Shown here: positions 41,603-50,148 of the stretch, piece by piece | Layout of the letters: each line of letters opens with the position of its first letter | Position numbering within the stretch: the stretch's first letter is position 1 | NCBI GenBank assembly: GCA_902801165.1 | Contig: CADCHI010000045.1 | Location: 1 to 64,000, forward strand | Direction of reading: 5' to 3' | From: an uncultured Eubacteriales bacterium | Lineage (GTDB): Bacteria > Bacillota > Clostridia > Christensenellales > Aristaeellaceae | DNA length: 64,000 bases | Notes under the pieces: generated by a model | Seen by the model: the letters and a program-made list of their open reading frames with translations, nothing else | Told to the model about the DNA's origin: nothing | Database searches by the model: none | Position numbers and translations under genes: made by a program

Positions 41603-44600
41603 TTATTCCTCCATGCTGTTCAGGAATACCATCAGCATCTCGGCCAGCTCGCCGCGGGTCACGGCGTCGGGCTGGGCCGTCTCAGTCATGGGCTCCACGG
41701 TCTCGCCGACCAGCGCGGACAGCAGCGTCCAGGCGTCATTGGGGGTGATGGGCGCCTCCAGGTCGGTGTCGGGGGCGACCAGGCCGTAGTCCGCCAGCAC
41801 CTCCAGGGCCTCCTGAGGATCCTTGCCGCCGCCCGCCAGCACGTAGACAGCGGTCAGCAGGTCGCCGTTCGTGGCCGGCAGGTCCACGCCGAAGGCGGCC
41901 TCCTCCGCCGGGTCCATCAGGCCCTCCTCGAAGGCGAAGCGCACCGCCTCGTACAGCGGGTGCTCCTCGGTGACGTCGTCAAACGCCACCTGGGTGGCAT
42001 CCACCGCGCCGAAGGGGTTCATGATGGTCTCGAACAGGTCCGCGTTGGCGTTGATCGCCGCCGCGCTGCCCGCAGTCATCCGCGCGCCGCTGTCGGACAG
42101 CTTCGCGTACATGTCGGCGCTCTCGCGCACGGCCTCGGGCGTCAGCTGCTTCAGCTGGCGCATCCAGGTCAGCTTCTCGTCCAGGGGACGGCCCTCCAGG
42201 GTGTCCAGCGCCGCGTTGGCCGCGCCGGTGAGCTCGCCCTCGGGCATGGCGTAGTAGGAATAGGCGCTGAGAATGTAGCCATCCAGGGTCGCCTGGTCCA
42301 GCTCCACCTCCGCCACCATTTCGGGCAGATCGTCCAGCACCGCGAAGGTCTCGGCGATGTTGGGGTCGCGGTAGGCGTACACGTATACGCCGCCGTCCTC
42401 GATGGCGCCGTGCTGGGGCGTGTACACGCCGTACTGGTCGCGCAGCAGCGGGATCAGGAAGGTGTCGTTCACCAGGCTGGCCAGGGCGTCCAGGCTCGCG
42501 TCGTAGCCCTCCATGCCCAGGGACGCGTAGTCCGCCATCAGCAGGTTGTACTGCACGCCGCTGTCGATGACCAGCGCCTCGGCGTCGGCCGGCACGGGCA
42601 GGTCGTAGTCCATATTCTCGATCTCCCGGGCGTCCAGCGCGGCCAGGAAGGCGTCCGCCAGCTCCCGGTTCAAGGCGATGCTGGCCTCGCTGCCGGCATA
42701 TACCGTCACCGCGTTGGTGCGGTTGTTGAAGTAGTCCTTGATGCCCTCCAGCTTCGCCACCGCCGCTTCGGGGTCCTCCTGGAGCAGCTGCTCGGCCTCC
42801 GACAGGAAGTCGTAGTAGGCCAGGTCAGAGACGTAGCTGGTGTAGAGGTAGCGGCCGCTGGTGGGAGCCATGGCGCGGCGCAGCAGCACGCTGGCCGGGT
42901 TGGCGGTGATGCTGCTCTTCATGCTCGCCTTCTGCGACTGCACCTGCTCCAGCAGCTTCTGGGGATCGTCCACCTTCGTGTCGTACATCAGCTCATGCAT
43001 CAGGTCGTAGCCCGCGGCAAGGTCCTCGTCCAGGGCGATCCAGCGCATGCGCAGGTAGGGGTGATAGCCCCGCGCCTCGTCCGCCTCTGGCACGGAGACG
43101 TAGATGCTGCCGTTGTACAGGTAGCGGCTGGACAGGGTCGCCAGCTCCGCCTTGGTGTGCGCCGTGGTATCCAGCTCGCCGATGAGGCTGGTGTACAGCT
43201 TGAACCACAGGATGTCCTCCTGGGCCAGGCCGCCGGCATCCAGCAGCACGCTGGCCTGGCCGATGCCCTCGACACCCGCCACGGCGTCGATGTGGCGCAC
43301 GCCCATATCGTCGGTCTCGTCCGTCACCTCGTACTGCTTCAGCTCCTCGGGCAGGGATTCCACCGTCACGGCCTGCAGCTGGGCCACCAGGTCCGCGGCG
43401 TCCTCCTTGCCGGAGTCGTCGGCGGTGGCCTCCACGATCGCGGCGATCTCCTCGTCGCTCATGCCGGCCTTGATCTCCGCCAGCCGCTCGGCCAGCTCCG
43501 CGTCCTTGGCCTCCTTGGCGCCGGGCTCGGGGTAGGTGGCCACCAGGGCGGTGGTCTGGCTGCCGATCAGCCAGTCGGAGACCGCCTGCTTGTACAGGCC
43601 CTGCTGGTTCCACTCGTCCATCAGGAACAGGGCGTCCTCATAGTCCAGGAAGTTCCAGGGGTCGCCGGTGGCGGCGTAGGAGCTGACCAGGCTGTCGATG
43701 ACGTTCTCCACGGGGTCGCTGTTCTCGCGGACCAGCAGCGCGGAGATCTTCAGGGAGGCCATCACGCCGTCCACCTGATCCTGGCTGAAGCCGTTCTCGG
43801 CCACGTCGGCCAGGGCCGCGTCCACGGTCTGCTTGAACAGGTCCGCGTCCTCGGGGTTGACGTTGGAGGCCACGAACACGATGGCGTCCTCCGGGCCGTC
43901 CTCCTCGATGTAGGCCGCGAAGCTGCCGTAGGGCAGTGCGTCCTGCAGGCTCTGCTGGAAGTTGGAAGCGCCGTCGACCAGCAGGTCGGTCAGCGTGTTC
44001 AGCACCAGCTCGGTCTGGGTGTCCTGGTTCAGGCCCGGGCAGACGAAGCCGTAGTAGACGCTGGAGGTGTGCTCGGTGCCGGCCCCCTGCTCCACCGGGA
44101 AGGCGATGGCCTGGACCACGGGCTCGGCGATGGGCGCGTAGCCGTCGTCGCTGCGGGTGAACTCCTTGCGCTCATACTCGGAGAAGTAGCCGTCCAGCAG
44201 CTCCAGGAAGGCGGCGTAGTCCTCGAACTGGCCGTACAGGTAGGCGGCGCAGTTGGAGGGATGGTAGTACAGGTCGTGGTAGTTCTTCAGCATCTCCCAG
44301 GTCATGTCCGGGATGAAGTCCGGGTCGCCGCCGGACTCGTTGACCACCAGGGAGCCGGGGAACATGGCCCGCAGCGCGTTGGTGTAGGCCAGGCGGGGCA
44401 GGGTCCACGCGCCGAGCATCTCGGAGTACACGGTGCCCTCGATGGTCAGCTCATCCTCCGGGTTCTCCAGGCGGTAGCGCCAGCCCTCGGTGCGGTAGAT
44501 GCGCTCGTCCTCCATGATCATCGGGTGCAGGCAGCTGTCCGTGTAGTAGTCCGCCAGCTTCAGCAGCTGCGCCTCCGAAAGGCTCGCGATCGGATAGGTG

Positions 44601-45040
44601 GTGTAGCGCTTGGAGGTCATGGCGTTCATGTAGGTGTTGTAGGTTTGGAACGACAGGTTGAAGAACAGCGCCGAGGAGGGGTACTTCTCGGAGCCGGCCG
44701 TCGTGGCGTGCTCGAACACGTGGGGCAGGCCGGTGTCGTCGATGGCGTCCGTGAAGAACGTCAGGTCGAAGGCGCGGTTCGTGTCGTCGTTGGCGATGTA
44801 GTACAGCTCCGCGCCGGTCTTCTGGTGCTCGAAGCGCACGATCGTCGCGTCCAGCAGCGGGAAGTCCCGCAGCTCGACGACCTCAAAGCCGTTCACCACG
44901 TCGCCCACTCCGGGCAGCGCGGCGGCTTCCTCAGCCAGCGCCGGGGCCGGCTCGTCGATGGCGGCCTCGGCCAGCGCCGCCGGCACGAGACCCAGCAGCA
45001 TGGCCAGCGCCAGCAGCAGCGCAAGCATTCTCTTGTTCAT
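41603..45040 (-). CDS. Secreted M16C (presequence-protease-like) zinc metallopeptidase with SLH-like tail
   Basis: 1145 residues with a signal peptide (MNKRMLALLLALAMLLGLV, cleavage after ALA). The inverted zinc motif is HVFEH in DDTGLPHVFEHATTAG, with the distal glutamate in EGTVYSEM. The four-domain clam-shell of M16C follows. From about residue 1010, FDDVTEEHPLYEAVRFAFEEG and VTRGELAEMLMVFLNSM look like degenerate SLH motifs that could attach it to the wall. It should degrade peptides outside the cell. The start has AGGAGGT upstream; TATAAT with an extended TGG lies 55-60 bp further up. Confidence 0.9.
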   Translation of the reverse strand: MNKRMLALLLALAMLLGLVPAALAEAAIDEPAPALAEEAAALPGVGDVVNGFEVVELRDFPLLDATIVRFEHQKTGAELYYIANDDTNRAFDLTFFTDAIDDTGLPHVFEHATTAGSEKYPSSALFFNLSFQTYNTYMNAMTSKRYTTYPIASLSEAQLLKLADYYTDSCLHPMIMEDERIYRTEGWRYRLENPEDELTIEGTVYSEMLGAWTLPRLAYTNALRAMFPGSLVVNESGGDPDFIPDMTWEMLKNYHDLYYHPSNCAAYLYGQFEDYAAFLELLDGYFSEYERKEFTRSDDGYAPIAEPVVQAIAFPVEQGAGTEHTSSVYYGFVCPGLNQDTQTELVLNTLTDLLVDGASNFQQSLQDALPYGSFAAYIEEDGPEDAIVFVASNVNPEDADLFKQTVDAALADVAENGFSQDQVDGVMASLKISALLVRENSDPVENVIDSLVSSYAATGDPWNFLDYEDALFLMDEWNQQGLYKQAVSDWLIGSQTTALVATYPEPGAKEAKDAELAERLAEIKAGMSDEEIAAIVEATADDSGKEDAADLVAQLQAVTVESLPEELKQYEVTDETDDMGVRHIDAVAGVEGIGQASVLLDAGGLAQEDILWFKLYTSLIGELDTTAHTKAELATLSSRYLYNGSIYVSVPEADEARGYHPYLRMRWIALDEDLAAGYDLMHELMYDTKVDDPQKLLEQVQSQKASMKSSITANPASVLLRRAMAPTSGRYLYTSYVSDLAYYDFLSEAEQLLQEDPEAAVAKLEGIKDYFNNRTNAVTVYAGSEASIALNRELADAFLAALDAREIENMDYDLPVPADAEALVIDSGVQYNLLMADYASLGMEGYDASLDALASLVNDTFLIPLLRDQYGVYTPQHGAIEDGGVYVYAYRDPNIAETFAVLDDLPEMVAEVELDQATLDGYILSAYSYYAMPEGELTGAANAALDTLEGRPLDEKLTWMRQLKQLTPEAVRESADMYAKLSDSGARMTAGSAAAINANADLFETIMNPFGAVDATQVAFDDVTEEHPLYEAVRFAFEEGLMDPAEEAAFGVDLPATNGDLLTAVYVLAGGGKDPQEALEVLADYGLVAPDTDLEAPITPNDAWTLLSALVGETVEPMTETAQPDAVTRGELAEMLMVFLNSMEE

Positions 45041-45341
45041 AGTCGGTACCTCCTGTCTTCCCGCGGGCCCATTGGCCGCGCGGCATCGGAATGGCACCAT
45101 TATACCACGGTATTTGGGAAATGTACATAATAATCAACGCGGACTTTGCGGCCGCGGCGCGCGTTCCTTGCGGCAGGCGCGGTCGATATCGCGCTCGGCG
45201 GGTCGGCTTTTCCCTCGCGCGGGGTGCGCGCCGGAGGCAAATCGATAAAAACCTGAAGGCCGCCGCAAATGCAAAGTTAGCCCTTTCTATTTTACAGAGC
45301 ATGTGGTATAATAGCCACAACTAACGAGAGAGGGGCGCCCC
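45041..45341. promoter_or_regulatory. Divergent promoters of the M16 peptidase and frd operons
   Basis: Both sides use extended -10 boxes of the form TGGTATAAT: leftward near 45099-45107 with TGTACA 17 bp upstream, rightward at 45304-45312. The middle shows nothing recognisable. Confidence 0.6.
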
Positions 45342-45851
45342 ATGAAAAGAATCCTTCGCAGCCTTGGGCTGCTGGCGGCGCTGGCGGTGCTGCTGCTCGC
45401 GCCCTACCAGGCCTTTATCGGGCCGGTGACCAACCTGCTTCCCCGGGGGGACGGCGCGGACGCGGTGTCCAGCGCCAGCGTGATCCTGGACGCCCCCTCC
45501 GGCAGCTACGTGGTGCTGCTGAACGGCGACCGCCACACCCGCTGGGACACCGCCGGGGACTGGGCGGACTTCTTCCGGGGGGAGAGCCTGGTGATCATGG
45601 ACGACGCCGAGTGCCTGGTGGCCGAGGGCGACGCGGGCGGCTTTGAGATGGCGGACAGCTACCGGTCCCGCCTGCCGGAGAACCAGATGAAGATCCGGCG
45701 GGAGGACGGCCTGATGATGCTCTCCCGGGCCCAGGTCGGCGGCTTCGACGTGATCGTGATGAGCAAGGAGTTCGCCGACGCCTATTCGGCCCAAACGGCC
45801 TACGGGGTCGGCGGCGTGGAGGTCATCGAGATCGGAGGTGACGGCGCGTGA
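45342..45851 (+). CDS. Unknown membrane-anchored protein, first gene of the frd-like operon
   Basis: 169 residues: an N-terminal hydrophobic helix (LLAALAVLLLAPYQAFIG) that is a signal anchor or uncleaved signal, then a small alpha/beta domain (SVILDAPSGSYVVLLNGDRH, WADFFRGESLVIMDDAECLV, MLSRAQVGGFDVIVMSKEFA). I do not recognise a family. Its stop overlaps the next start (GTGA), so it is tightly coupled to the cytochrome-like, flavoprotein and iron-sulfur genes and may be an accessory or assembly subunit outside the membrane. Confidence 0.7.
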   Translation: MKRILRSLGLLAALAVLLLAPYQAFIGPVTNLLPRGDGADAVSSASVILDAPSGSYVVLLNGDRHTRWDTAGDWADFFRGESLVIMDDAECLVAEGDAGGFEMADSYRSRLPENQMKIRREDGLMMLSRAQVGGFDVIVMSKEFADAYSAQTAYGVGGVEVIEIGGDGA

Positions 45852-46384
45852 GGCGGTTCAACGCAATCCTGTCCATGGCCATACTGGCGCTGTTTTTGCT
45901 CCACGGCATCCTGGGGGCCTACCAGCTGTTCGGCCTGGGCACGGCCACGCTGCGCGGGCTGGCCCACATGCTGCTGACGCTGGTGGCGGTGCACGCGGTG
46001 CTGGGCGTCAAGCTGACCTGGGACGCCCTGCGCGTCTGGCGGCGCACCGGCGCGGGCTACTTCCGGCAGAACGCGCTGTTCTGGGCGCGGCGCGTCAGCG
46101 GCGCGGCCATCATGGTGCTGATGGCCTTTCACGTCACGGCGTTCAGCTACACCGTGGAGGGGGCCTTCCGGCTGAAGTGGTTCGACGGCTTCCGGCTGGC
46201 GACCCAGCTGCTGCTGGCGGCGTCGCTGGCGGTGCACGTGATCGCCAACGTCAAGCCCATGCTGATCGCCTTCGGCGTCCGGCGGCTGAAGCCCCGGGCG
46301 GCGGACGCGCTGTTTCTGCTTTCGGCGCTGCTGCTGGTGATGGCGCTGGGCTTTGTGATCTACTATCTGCGGTGGAACGGGTGA
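45848..46384 (+). CDS. Cytochrome b-like membrane subunit of a fumarate reductase/succinate dehydrogenase
   Basis: 178 residues with five predicted transmembrane helices. Histidines fall in helices at LFLLHGILGAYQL, LAHMLLTLVAVHAVLG, VLMAFHVTAFS and LAVHVIANV, as expected for ligands of one or two b haems. The position directly before FrdA- and FrdB-like genes supports the call. It would anchor the complex and exchange electrons with quinone or another membrane carrier. It starts with a GTG overlapping the upstream stop. Confidence 0.75.
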   Translation: MRRFNAILSMAILALFLLHGILGAYQLFGLGTATLRGLAHMLLTLVAVHAVLGVKLTWDALRVWRRTGAGYFRQNALFWARRVSGAAIMVLMAFHVTAFSYTVEGAFRLKWFDGFRLATQLLLAASLAVHVIANVKPMLIAFGVRRLKPRAADALFLLSALLLVMALGFVIYYLRWNG

Positions 46385-46389
46385 GGCGC

Positions 46390-47982
46390 ATGAACAACGA
46401 ACGCATCAACATCGTCGGCGCGGGGCTGGGCGGCCTGGCGGCGGCGATCCGGCTGGCGGAGGCCGGCAGGCCCTGCCGCCTGATCTCGCTGCAGCCCTCC
46501 GAGCGGGCCCAGTCCGTGCTGGCCGAGGGCGGCATCAACGCGGCCCTGGACCTGATGGGCGAGGGGGACACCCCCGAGGAGCACTGCGCGGACACACTGA
46601 AGGGCGGCGTCTACCTGGCCGACCCCAACGCCGTGGCGGGCCTGACCCGGGGCGCGCCGGACATCGTCCGCTGGCTCGCCGGGCTGGGCGTGCCCTTCCA
46701 GATGGAGAACGGCGGCATGATCCAGCGCAGCTTCGGCGGGCAGAAGAAGCGGCGCACCGCCTATGCCCGCAGCAGCACCGGCAAGGCGCTGATGACGGCG
46801 CTGATCGACGCGGCCCGCAGGCACGAGGCCTCCGGGCTGATCGAGCGCTGGCCTCACCATGCCTTCGCGGGCCTGACGGTGGAGGGCGGCGTGTGCGTCG
46901 GCCTTCGCGTGCGGGACGCCTGGACCGGCGAGGGCTTCGCGCTGCCCGGGCGGGTGATCCTGTGCAGCGGCGGCCTGAACGGCTTCTTCCCGGAGCGGAC
47001 CACCGGCACGGTGGCCAACGCCGGGGACGTGACCGCCACCGTGTTCGCCCAGGGCGTGCGGCTGGCGAACCTGGAGTTCATACAGTACCATCCCACCACC
47101 ATCGGCATCTCCGGCAAGCGCTGCCTGATCAGCGAGGCGGCCCGGGGCGAGGGCGGCAGGCTGTGCGTGCGGCGCGGGGGCGAGCTGTGGTACTTCATGG
47201 AGGAGCTCTACCCGGAGCTGGGCAATCTGATGCCCCGAGACGTGGTCTCCCGGGAGATGACGCGGGTGGTCCGCCGGGAGGACTGCGAGGGCCAGGTGTA
47301 CCTGGACATGCGGGCGCTGCCGGCGGAGATCTGGGCGCGGCGGCTGTCCGACCTGCGGGAGGAGTGCCGGCACTACCTGGCCATCGACCCGGCGGCGGAG
47401 CTGATCCCCGTGGAGCCGGGCATCCACTTCTTCATGGGCGGCATCGACGTGGACGCCAACCACCGGGCGAGCCTGCCCGGGCTGTGGGCGGCGGGGGAGT
47501 GCGCCTGCCAGTACCACGGCGCGAACCGGCTGGGGGCGAACTCCATGCTGGGGGCGATCTACGGCGGGCAGCGGGCGGCGGACGACCTGATGGCCCAGCC
47601 GGGGCTTGACGCCGGCGAGCCCGTCTCCCTGGGCATTCTGCCGCCGATGGAGGCACCCGGCGACGATGCCTTTGCCCTGGAGCTGCGGGACGCGCTGCTC
47701 GGGGGCCTGGGCATGCTGCGGGACGCGGCGCGGATCGAGGCCGCCCTGGCCGCGGTGGACGCGCTGGCCGCCCGGGCGGACACCGAGCGCTGCCGAAACC
47801 GACTGGCGCTGGGCCGGGCGATGCTGCTGGCGGCGCTGTCTCGGCGAGAGAGCCGGGGAGCCCACACCCGAACGGACTTCCCCGAGAGGGACGAGGGCTT
47901 CCGGAAGACCACGGTGATCTCCCGGCGGGGAGACGCGATTGCCATTGAGTACCGGGCGATACCGGAGGAGGTGGAGGCGTGA
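46390..47982 (+). CDS. frdA: Fumarate reductase/succinate dehydrogenase flavoprotein-like subunit
   Basis: 530 residues. The FAD site is NIVGAGLGGLAAAIRLAEAG; capping and active-site motifs are YARSSTGKAL, QYHPTTIGI, SEAARGEGG, HFFMGGIDVD and YHGANRLGANSML. At the place where FrdA/SdhA carry the histidine that binds FAD covalently (SHTVAAQGG type), this protein reads AQSVLAEGG, so the flavin is probably bound non-covalently. In this anaerobe it more likely reduces fumarate, or another enoate, than oxidises succinate. Its stop overlaps the frdB GTG. Confidence 0.85.
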   Translation: MNNERINIVGAGLGGLAAAIRLAEAGRPCRLISLQPSERAQSVLAEGGINAALDLMGEGDTPEEHCADTLKGGVYLADPNAVAGLTRGAPDIVRWLAGLGVPFQMENGGMIQRSFGGQKKRRTAYARSSTGKALMTALIDAARRHEASGLIERWPHHAFAGLTVEGGVCVGLRVRDAWTGEGFALPGRVILCSGGLNGFFPERTTGTVANAGDVTATVFAQGVRLANLEFIQYHPTTIGISGKRCLISEAARGEGGRLCVRRGGELWYFMEELYPELGNLMPRDVVSREMTRVVRREDCEGQVYLDMRALPAEIWARRLSDLREECRHYLAIDPAAELIPVEPGIHFFMGGIDVDANHRASLPGLWAAGECACQYHGANRLGANSMLGAIYGGQRAADDLMAQPGLDAGEPVSLGILPPMEAPGDDAFALELRDALLGGLGMLRDAARIEAALAAVDALAARADTERCRNRLALGRAMLLAALSRRESRGAHTRTDFPERDEGFRKTTVISRRGDAIAIEYRAIPEEVEA

Positions 47983-48692
47983 AGGCGCGCTTTGAGATAC
48001 TGAGGCACCGGCGCGGCGCGGCGGAATCGCGCTGGCAGCGGGTGGAGATCGAGCTGCCCGACGAAAACGCCACCGTGGCCACGGCGCTGGCGGCGATCAA
48101 CGCCCGCCCCGACTTGAAGGACGCGGAGGGCGCTCCCGTGGGGCACGTCGCCTGGGATTGCAGCTGCCTCCAGAAGAAGTGCGGCGCCTGCGCCATGCGG
48201 ATCGACGGCGTGCCGCGGCTGGCCTGCGACACGCGGCTCTCGGAGCTGGGCGCGGGCCCGGTGCGGCTGGAGCCGCTGAAGAAGTTCCCGGTGGTGGAGG
48301 ACCTGGTGGTGGACCGCACCGCCATGTTCGACAACCTGCGCCAGCTGCACAGCTGGCTGGACCGGGAGGTCCGGCTGCGGGAGGACCAGGTGGACGTGGC
48401 CTACGAGGCCTCCCGGTGCCTCCAGTGCGGCTGCTGCCTGGAGGTCTGCCCCAATTTCATGCCCGGGGAGCGCTTCGCGGGCACAGCGGCGCTGCCGCCC
48501 CTTGCCCGGCTGATCGAGGAGCTGGCCCCGTCGAAGAAGGAGGAGGTCTACCGGCTCTACACCCGCCGGGTGTACGAGGGCTGCGGCAAGTCACTGGCCT
48601 GCCGGAACATCTGCCCCGCGGGCATCGACGTGGAGAAGCTGCTGGTCAACTCCAACGCCATCGCGGTGTGGAAGCGGATGGGCAAGCGGTGA
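47979..48692 (+). CDS. frdB: Fumarate reductase/succinate dehydrogenase iron-sulfur subunit
   Basis: 237 residues. The N-terminal ferredoxin domain binds [2Fe-2S] through CSCLQKKCGACAMRIDG and a later cysteine (RLACDT). The C-terminal domain has CLQCGCCLEVCPNF and CGKSLACRNICPAGID for two more clusters. It passes electrons between the membrane subunit and the flavoprotein. The GTG start overlaps the flavoprotein stop. A terminator follows at 48738-48768. Confidence 0.9.
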   Translation: MKARFEILRHRRGAAESRWQRVEIELPDENATVATALAAINARPDLKDAEGAPVGHVAWDCSCLQKKCGACAMRIDGVPRLACDTRLSELGAGPVRLEPLKKFPVVEDLVVDRTAMFDNLRQLHSWLDREVRLREDQVDVAYEASRCLQCGCCLEVCPNFMPGERFAGTAALPPLARLIEELAPSKKEEVYRLYTRRVYEGCGKSLACRNICPAGIDVEKLLVNSNAIAVWKRMGKR

Positions 48693-48737
48693 CGCACCGC
48701 CGCCGCAGGCGGAGAAAACCCGATCCCAAGATTATCT

Positions 48738-48768
48738 GCGCCCGGCACTTTCCTGCCGGGCGCTTTTC
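48738..48768 (+). terminator. Terminator of the frd-like operon
   Basis: GCGCCCGGCA (48738-48747) pairs with TGCCGGGCGC (48754-48763), then TTTTC. The next promoter's TATAAT (48772-48777) lies immediately behind it. Confidence 0.88.
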
Positions 48769-48837
48769 TGCTATAATGGAAAAAGAAACCCTTGGATTCG
48801 GGGGACTACCAAAGACGGACGGCGCGAGGCGGAGAGC

Positions 48838-49839
48838 ATGTCTTACGAAGAGCCTTACAGGAACAGGCGCAGGCGGCGCAGAAAGCCCCGGCGTCGGCGC
48901 AGCTTTGGCGGCTGGCTGGCCGAGGGCCTGCTGAAGCTGCTGGCGCTGGCGGTGGCGGTGCTGCTGCTGGCCGCGGGGGCGCTGTACGCGCTGCCGGTGT
49001 CGTTCTTCGCGGTGGAGCCGGAGGGCGTCGAGCTCTCCCTGACCGACGGGCTGCCGACGGACCGGGCCCACATCCTGCTGCTGGGGCTGGACATGGCCCG
49101 GGAGAACAGCCAGCGCAGCGACACCGTGATCGTCGCCAGCATCGGCTACGGCAAGCTCCAGCTCACCAGCGTCATGCGGGACACCATGGTGCAGATCCCC
49201 GGCTATGGCAGCGAAAAGCTGAACGCCGCCTATGCTCACGGCGGCGCGCAGCTGGTGATGCGGACGCTGAACGAAAACCTGAAGCTGAATATCCTGCACT
49301 ACGTCGCGGTGGATTTCACCGCCCTGGTGAACGTGGTGGACGCCCTCGGCGGCGTGGACCTGGACATCACCGAGAGGGAGATGGAGCGCATCAACCGGAA
49401 CATGGAGGCGGCCCGGGCGAAGTTCGAGGCGATGGGCTACTCCGCCGCGCCGCTGACCCAGAGCGGCGAGCGCACCCACCTGAACGGCGTGCAGGCGCTG
49501 TACTACGCCCGCATCCGCAAGCTGGACAGCGATTTCAGGCGCACGGATCGCCAGCGCAGGCTGCTGCGGGCGATGCAGGCGAAGATTCGCGCCAACCTGT
49601 GGAACCCGGTGATGCTCTACCGGCTGGGGAAGGCCGCCCTGGGCTCCGTGCGGACCAACATGTCCGTGGCGCAGCTGCTGTCCCTGGGGGCGAAGGCGCT
49701 GGCGGACCCGGAGCCGGGTACGATGCAGATCCCCGTGGACGGCACCTATACCGACGACGGCTCCCGGCTGAACGTGGACGACTGGCGAAGCAACATCGAG
49801 CAGTTCCGGCGGGCGGCCTATGGACGCACGGTGTTTTGA
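48838..49839 (+). CDS. LytR-CpsA-Psr (LCP) family protein
   Basis: 333 residues. A very basic cytoplasmic N-terminus (YRNRRRRRRKPRRRRSFGG) is followed by one transmembrane helix, then the LCP domain: HILLLGLDMARENSQRSDTVI, VMRDTMVQIPGYGSEKLNAA, HYVAVDFTALVNVVDALGGV and LNGVQALYYARIRKLDSDFRRTDRQ. The arginines and aspartates that hold the polyprenyl pyrophosphate are present. LCP enzymes attach teichoic-acid-like or capsular polymers to peptidoglycan. Its promoter has TATAAT at 48772-48777. Confidence 0.95.
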   Translation: MSYEEPYRNRRRRRRKPRRRRSFGGWLAEGLLKLLALAVAVLLLAAGALYALPVSFFAVEPEGVELSLTDGLPTDRAHILLLGLDMARENSQRSDTVIVASIGYGKLQLTSVMRDTMVQIPGYGSEKLNAAYAHGGAQLVMRTLNENLKLNILHYVAVDFTALVNVVDALGGVDLDITEREMERINRNMEAARAKFEAMGYSAAPLTQSGERTHLNGVQALYYARIRKLDSDFRRTDRQRRLLRAMQAKIRANLWNPVMLYRLGKAALGSVRTNMSVAQLLSLGAKALADPEPGTMQIPVDGTYTDDGSRLNVDDWRSNIEQFRRAAYGRTVF

Positions 49840-49868
49840 ACGCAAAAACAGAGACCCGGGTGCTTCAT

Positions 49869-49901
49869 CGCCCCGCGCCGATTCGGCGCGGGGCGACGGC
49901 C
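49869..49901 (+). terminator. Triloop hairpin terminator of the LCP gene
   Basis: CGCCCCGCGCCG (49869-49880), loop ATT, and CGGCGCGGGGCG (49884-49895), followed by ACGGCCTTTTAT. Confidence 0.7.
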
Positions 49902-50148
49902 TTTTATAGCCCGGCTTCAAGGTAAAAATGCCCTTCTGAGCAGGGCCGCCGGCCTCTCCCGAACCGCTGTTTTTGTGCCCTGTTGTCATATTTGTGCCGG
50001 GGCTTGACAATACCACGGTTTTGATGTTACAATTAACAAGAAATAAATGTAAGCGCCATGAGATAATAATAGATTTTGAAAGACCAGGGAAACACGCTGG
50101 GGGGAAGAGGCGCTCAAGCCCAAAGAGTCCGCTATTGGAGGTTGAAAA
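49902..50148 (+). promoter_or_regulatory. Promoter and folded leader of the AAA+ ATPase gene
   Basis: TTGACA (50004-50009) and TACAAT (50028-50033), 18 bp apart. The 110-nt leader can close by AGCGCC (50052-50057) with GGCGCT (50109-50114), enclosing CCAG-n9-CTGG. I matched it to no riboswitch family. Confidence 0.5.

Noticed and set aside
41960..45130. 1056-codon + strand frame opposite the M16 peptidase
   Set aside because: Antisense artefact of biased codon usage; repetitive HxxV/GQ composition, no ribosome binding site.
50034..50148. Cyclic-di-GMP riboswitch in the AAA+ gene leader
   Set aside because: The conserved GEMM core words are missing; only general stem potential is present.
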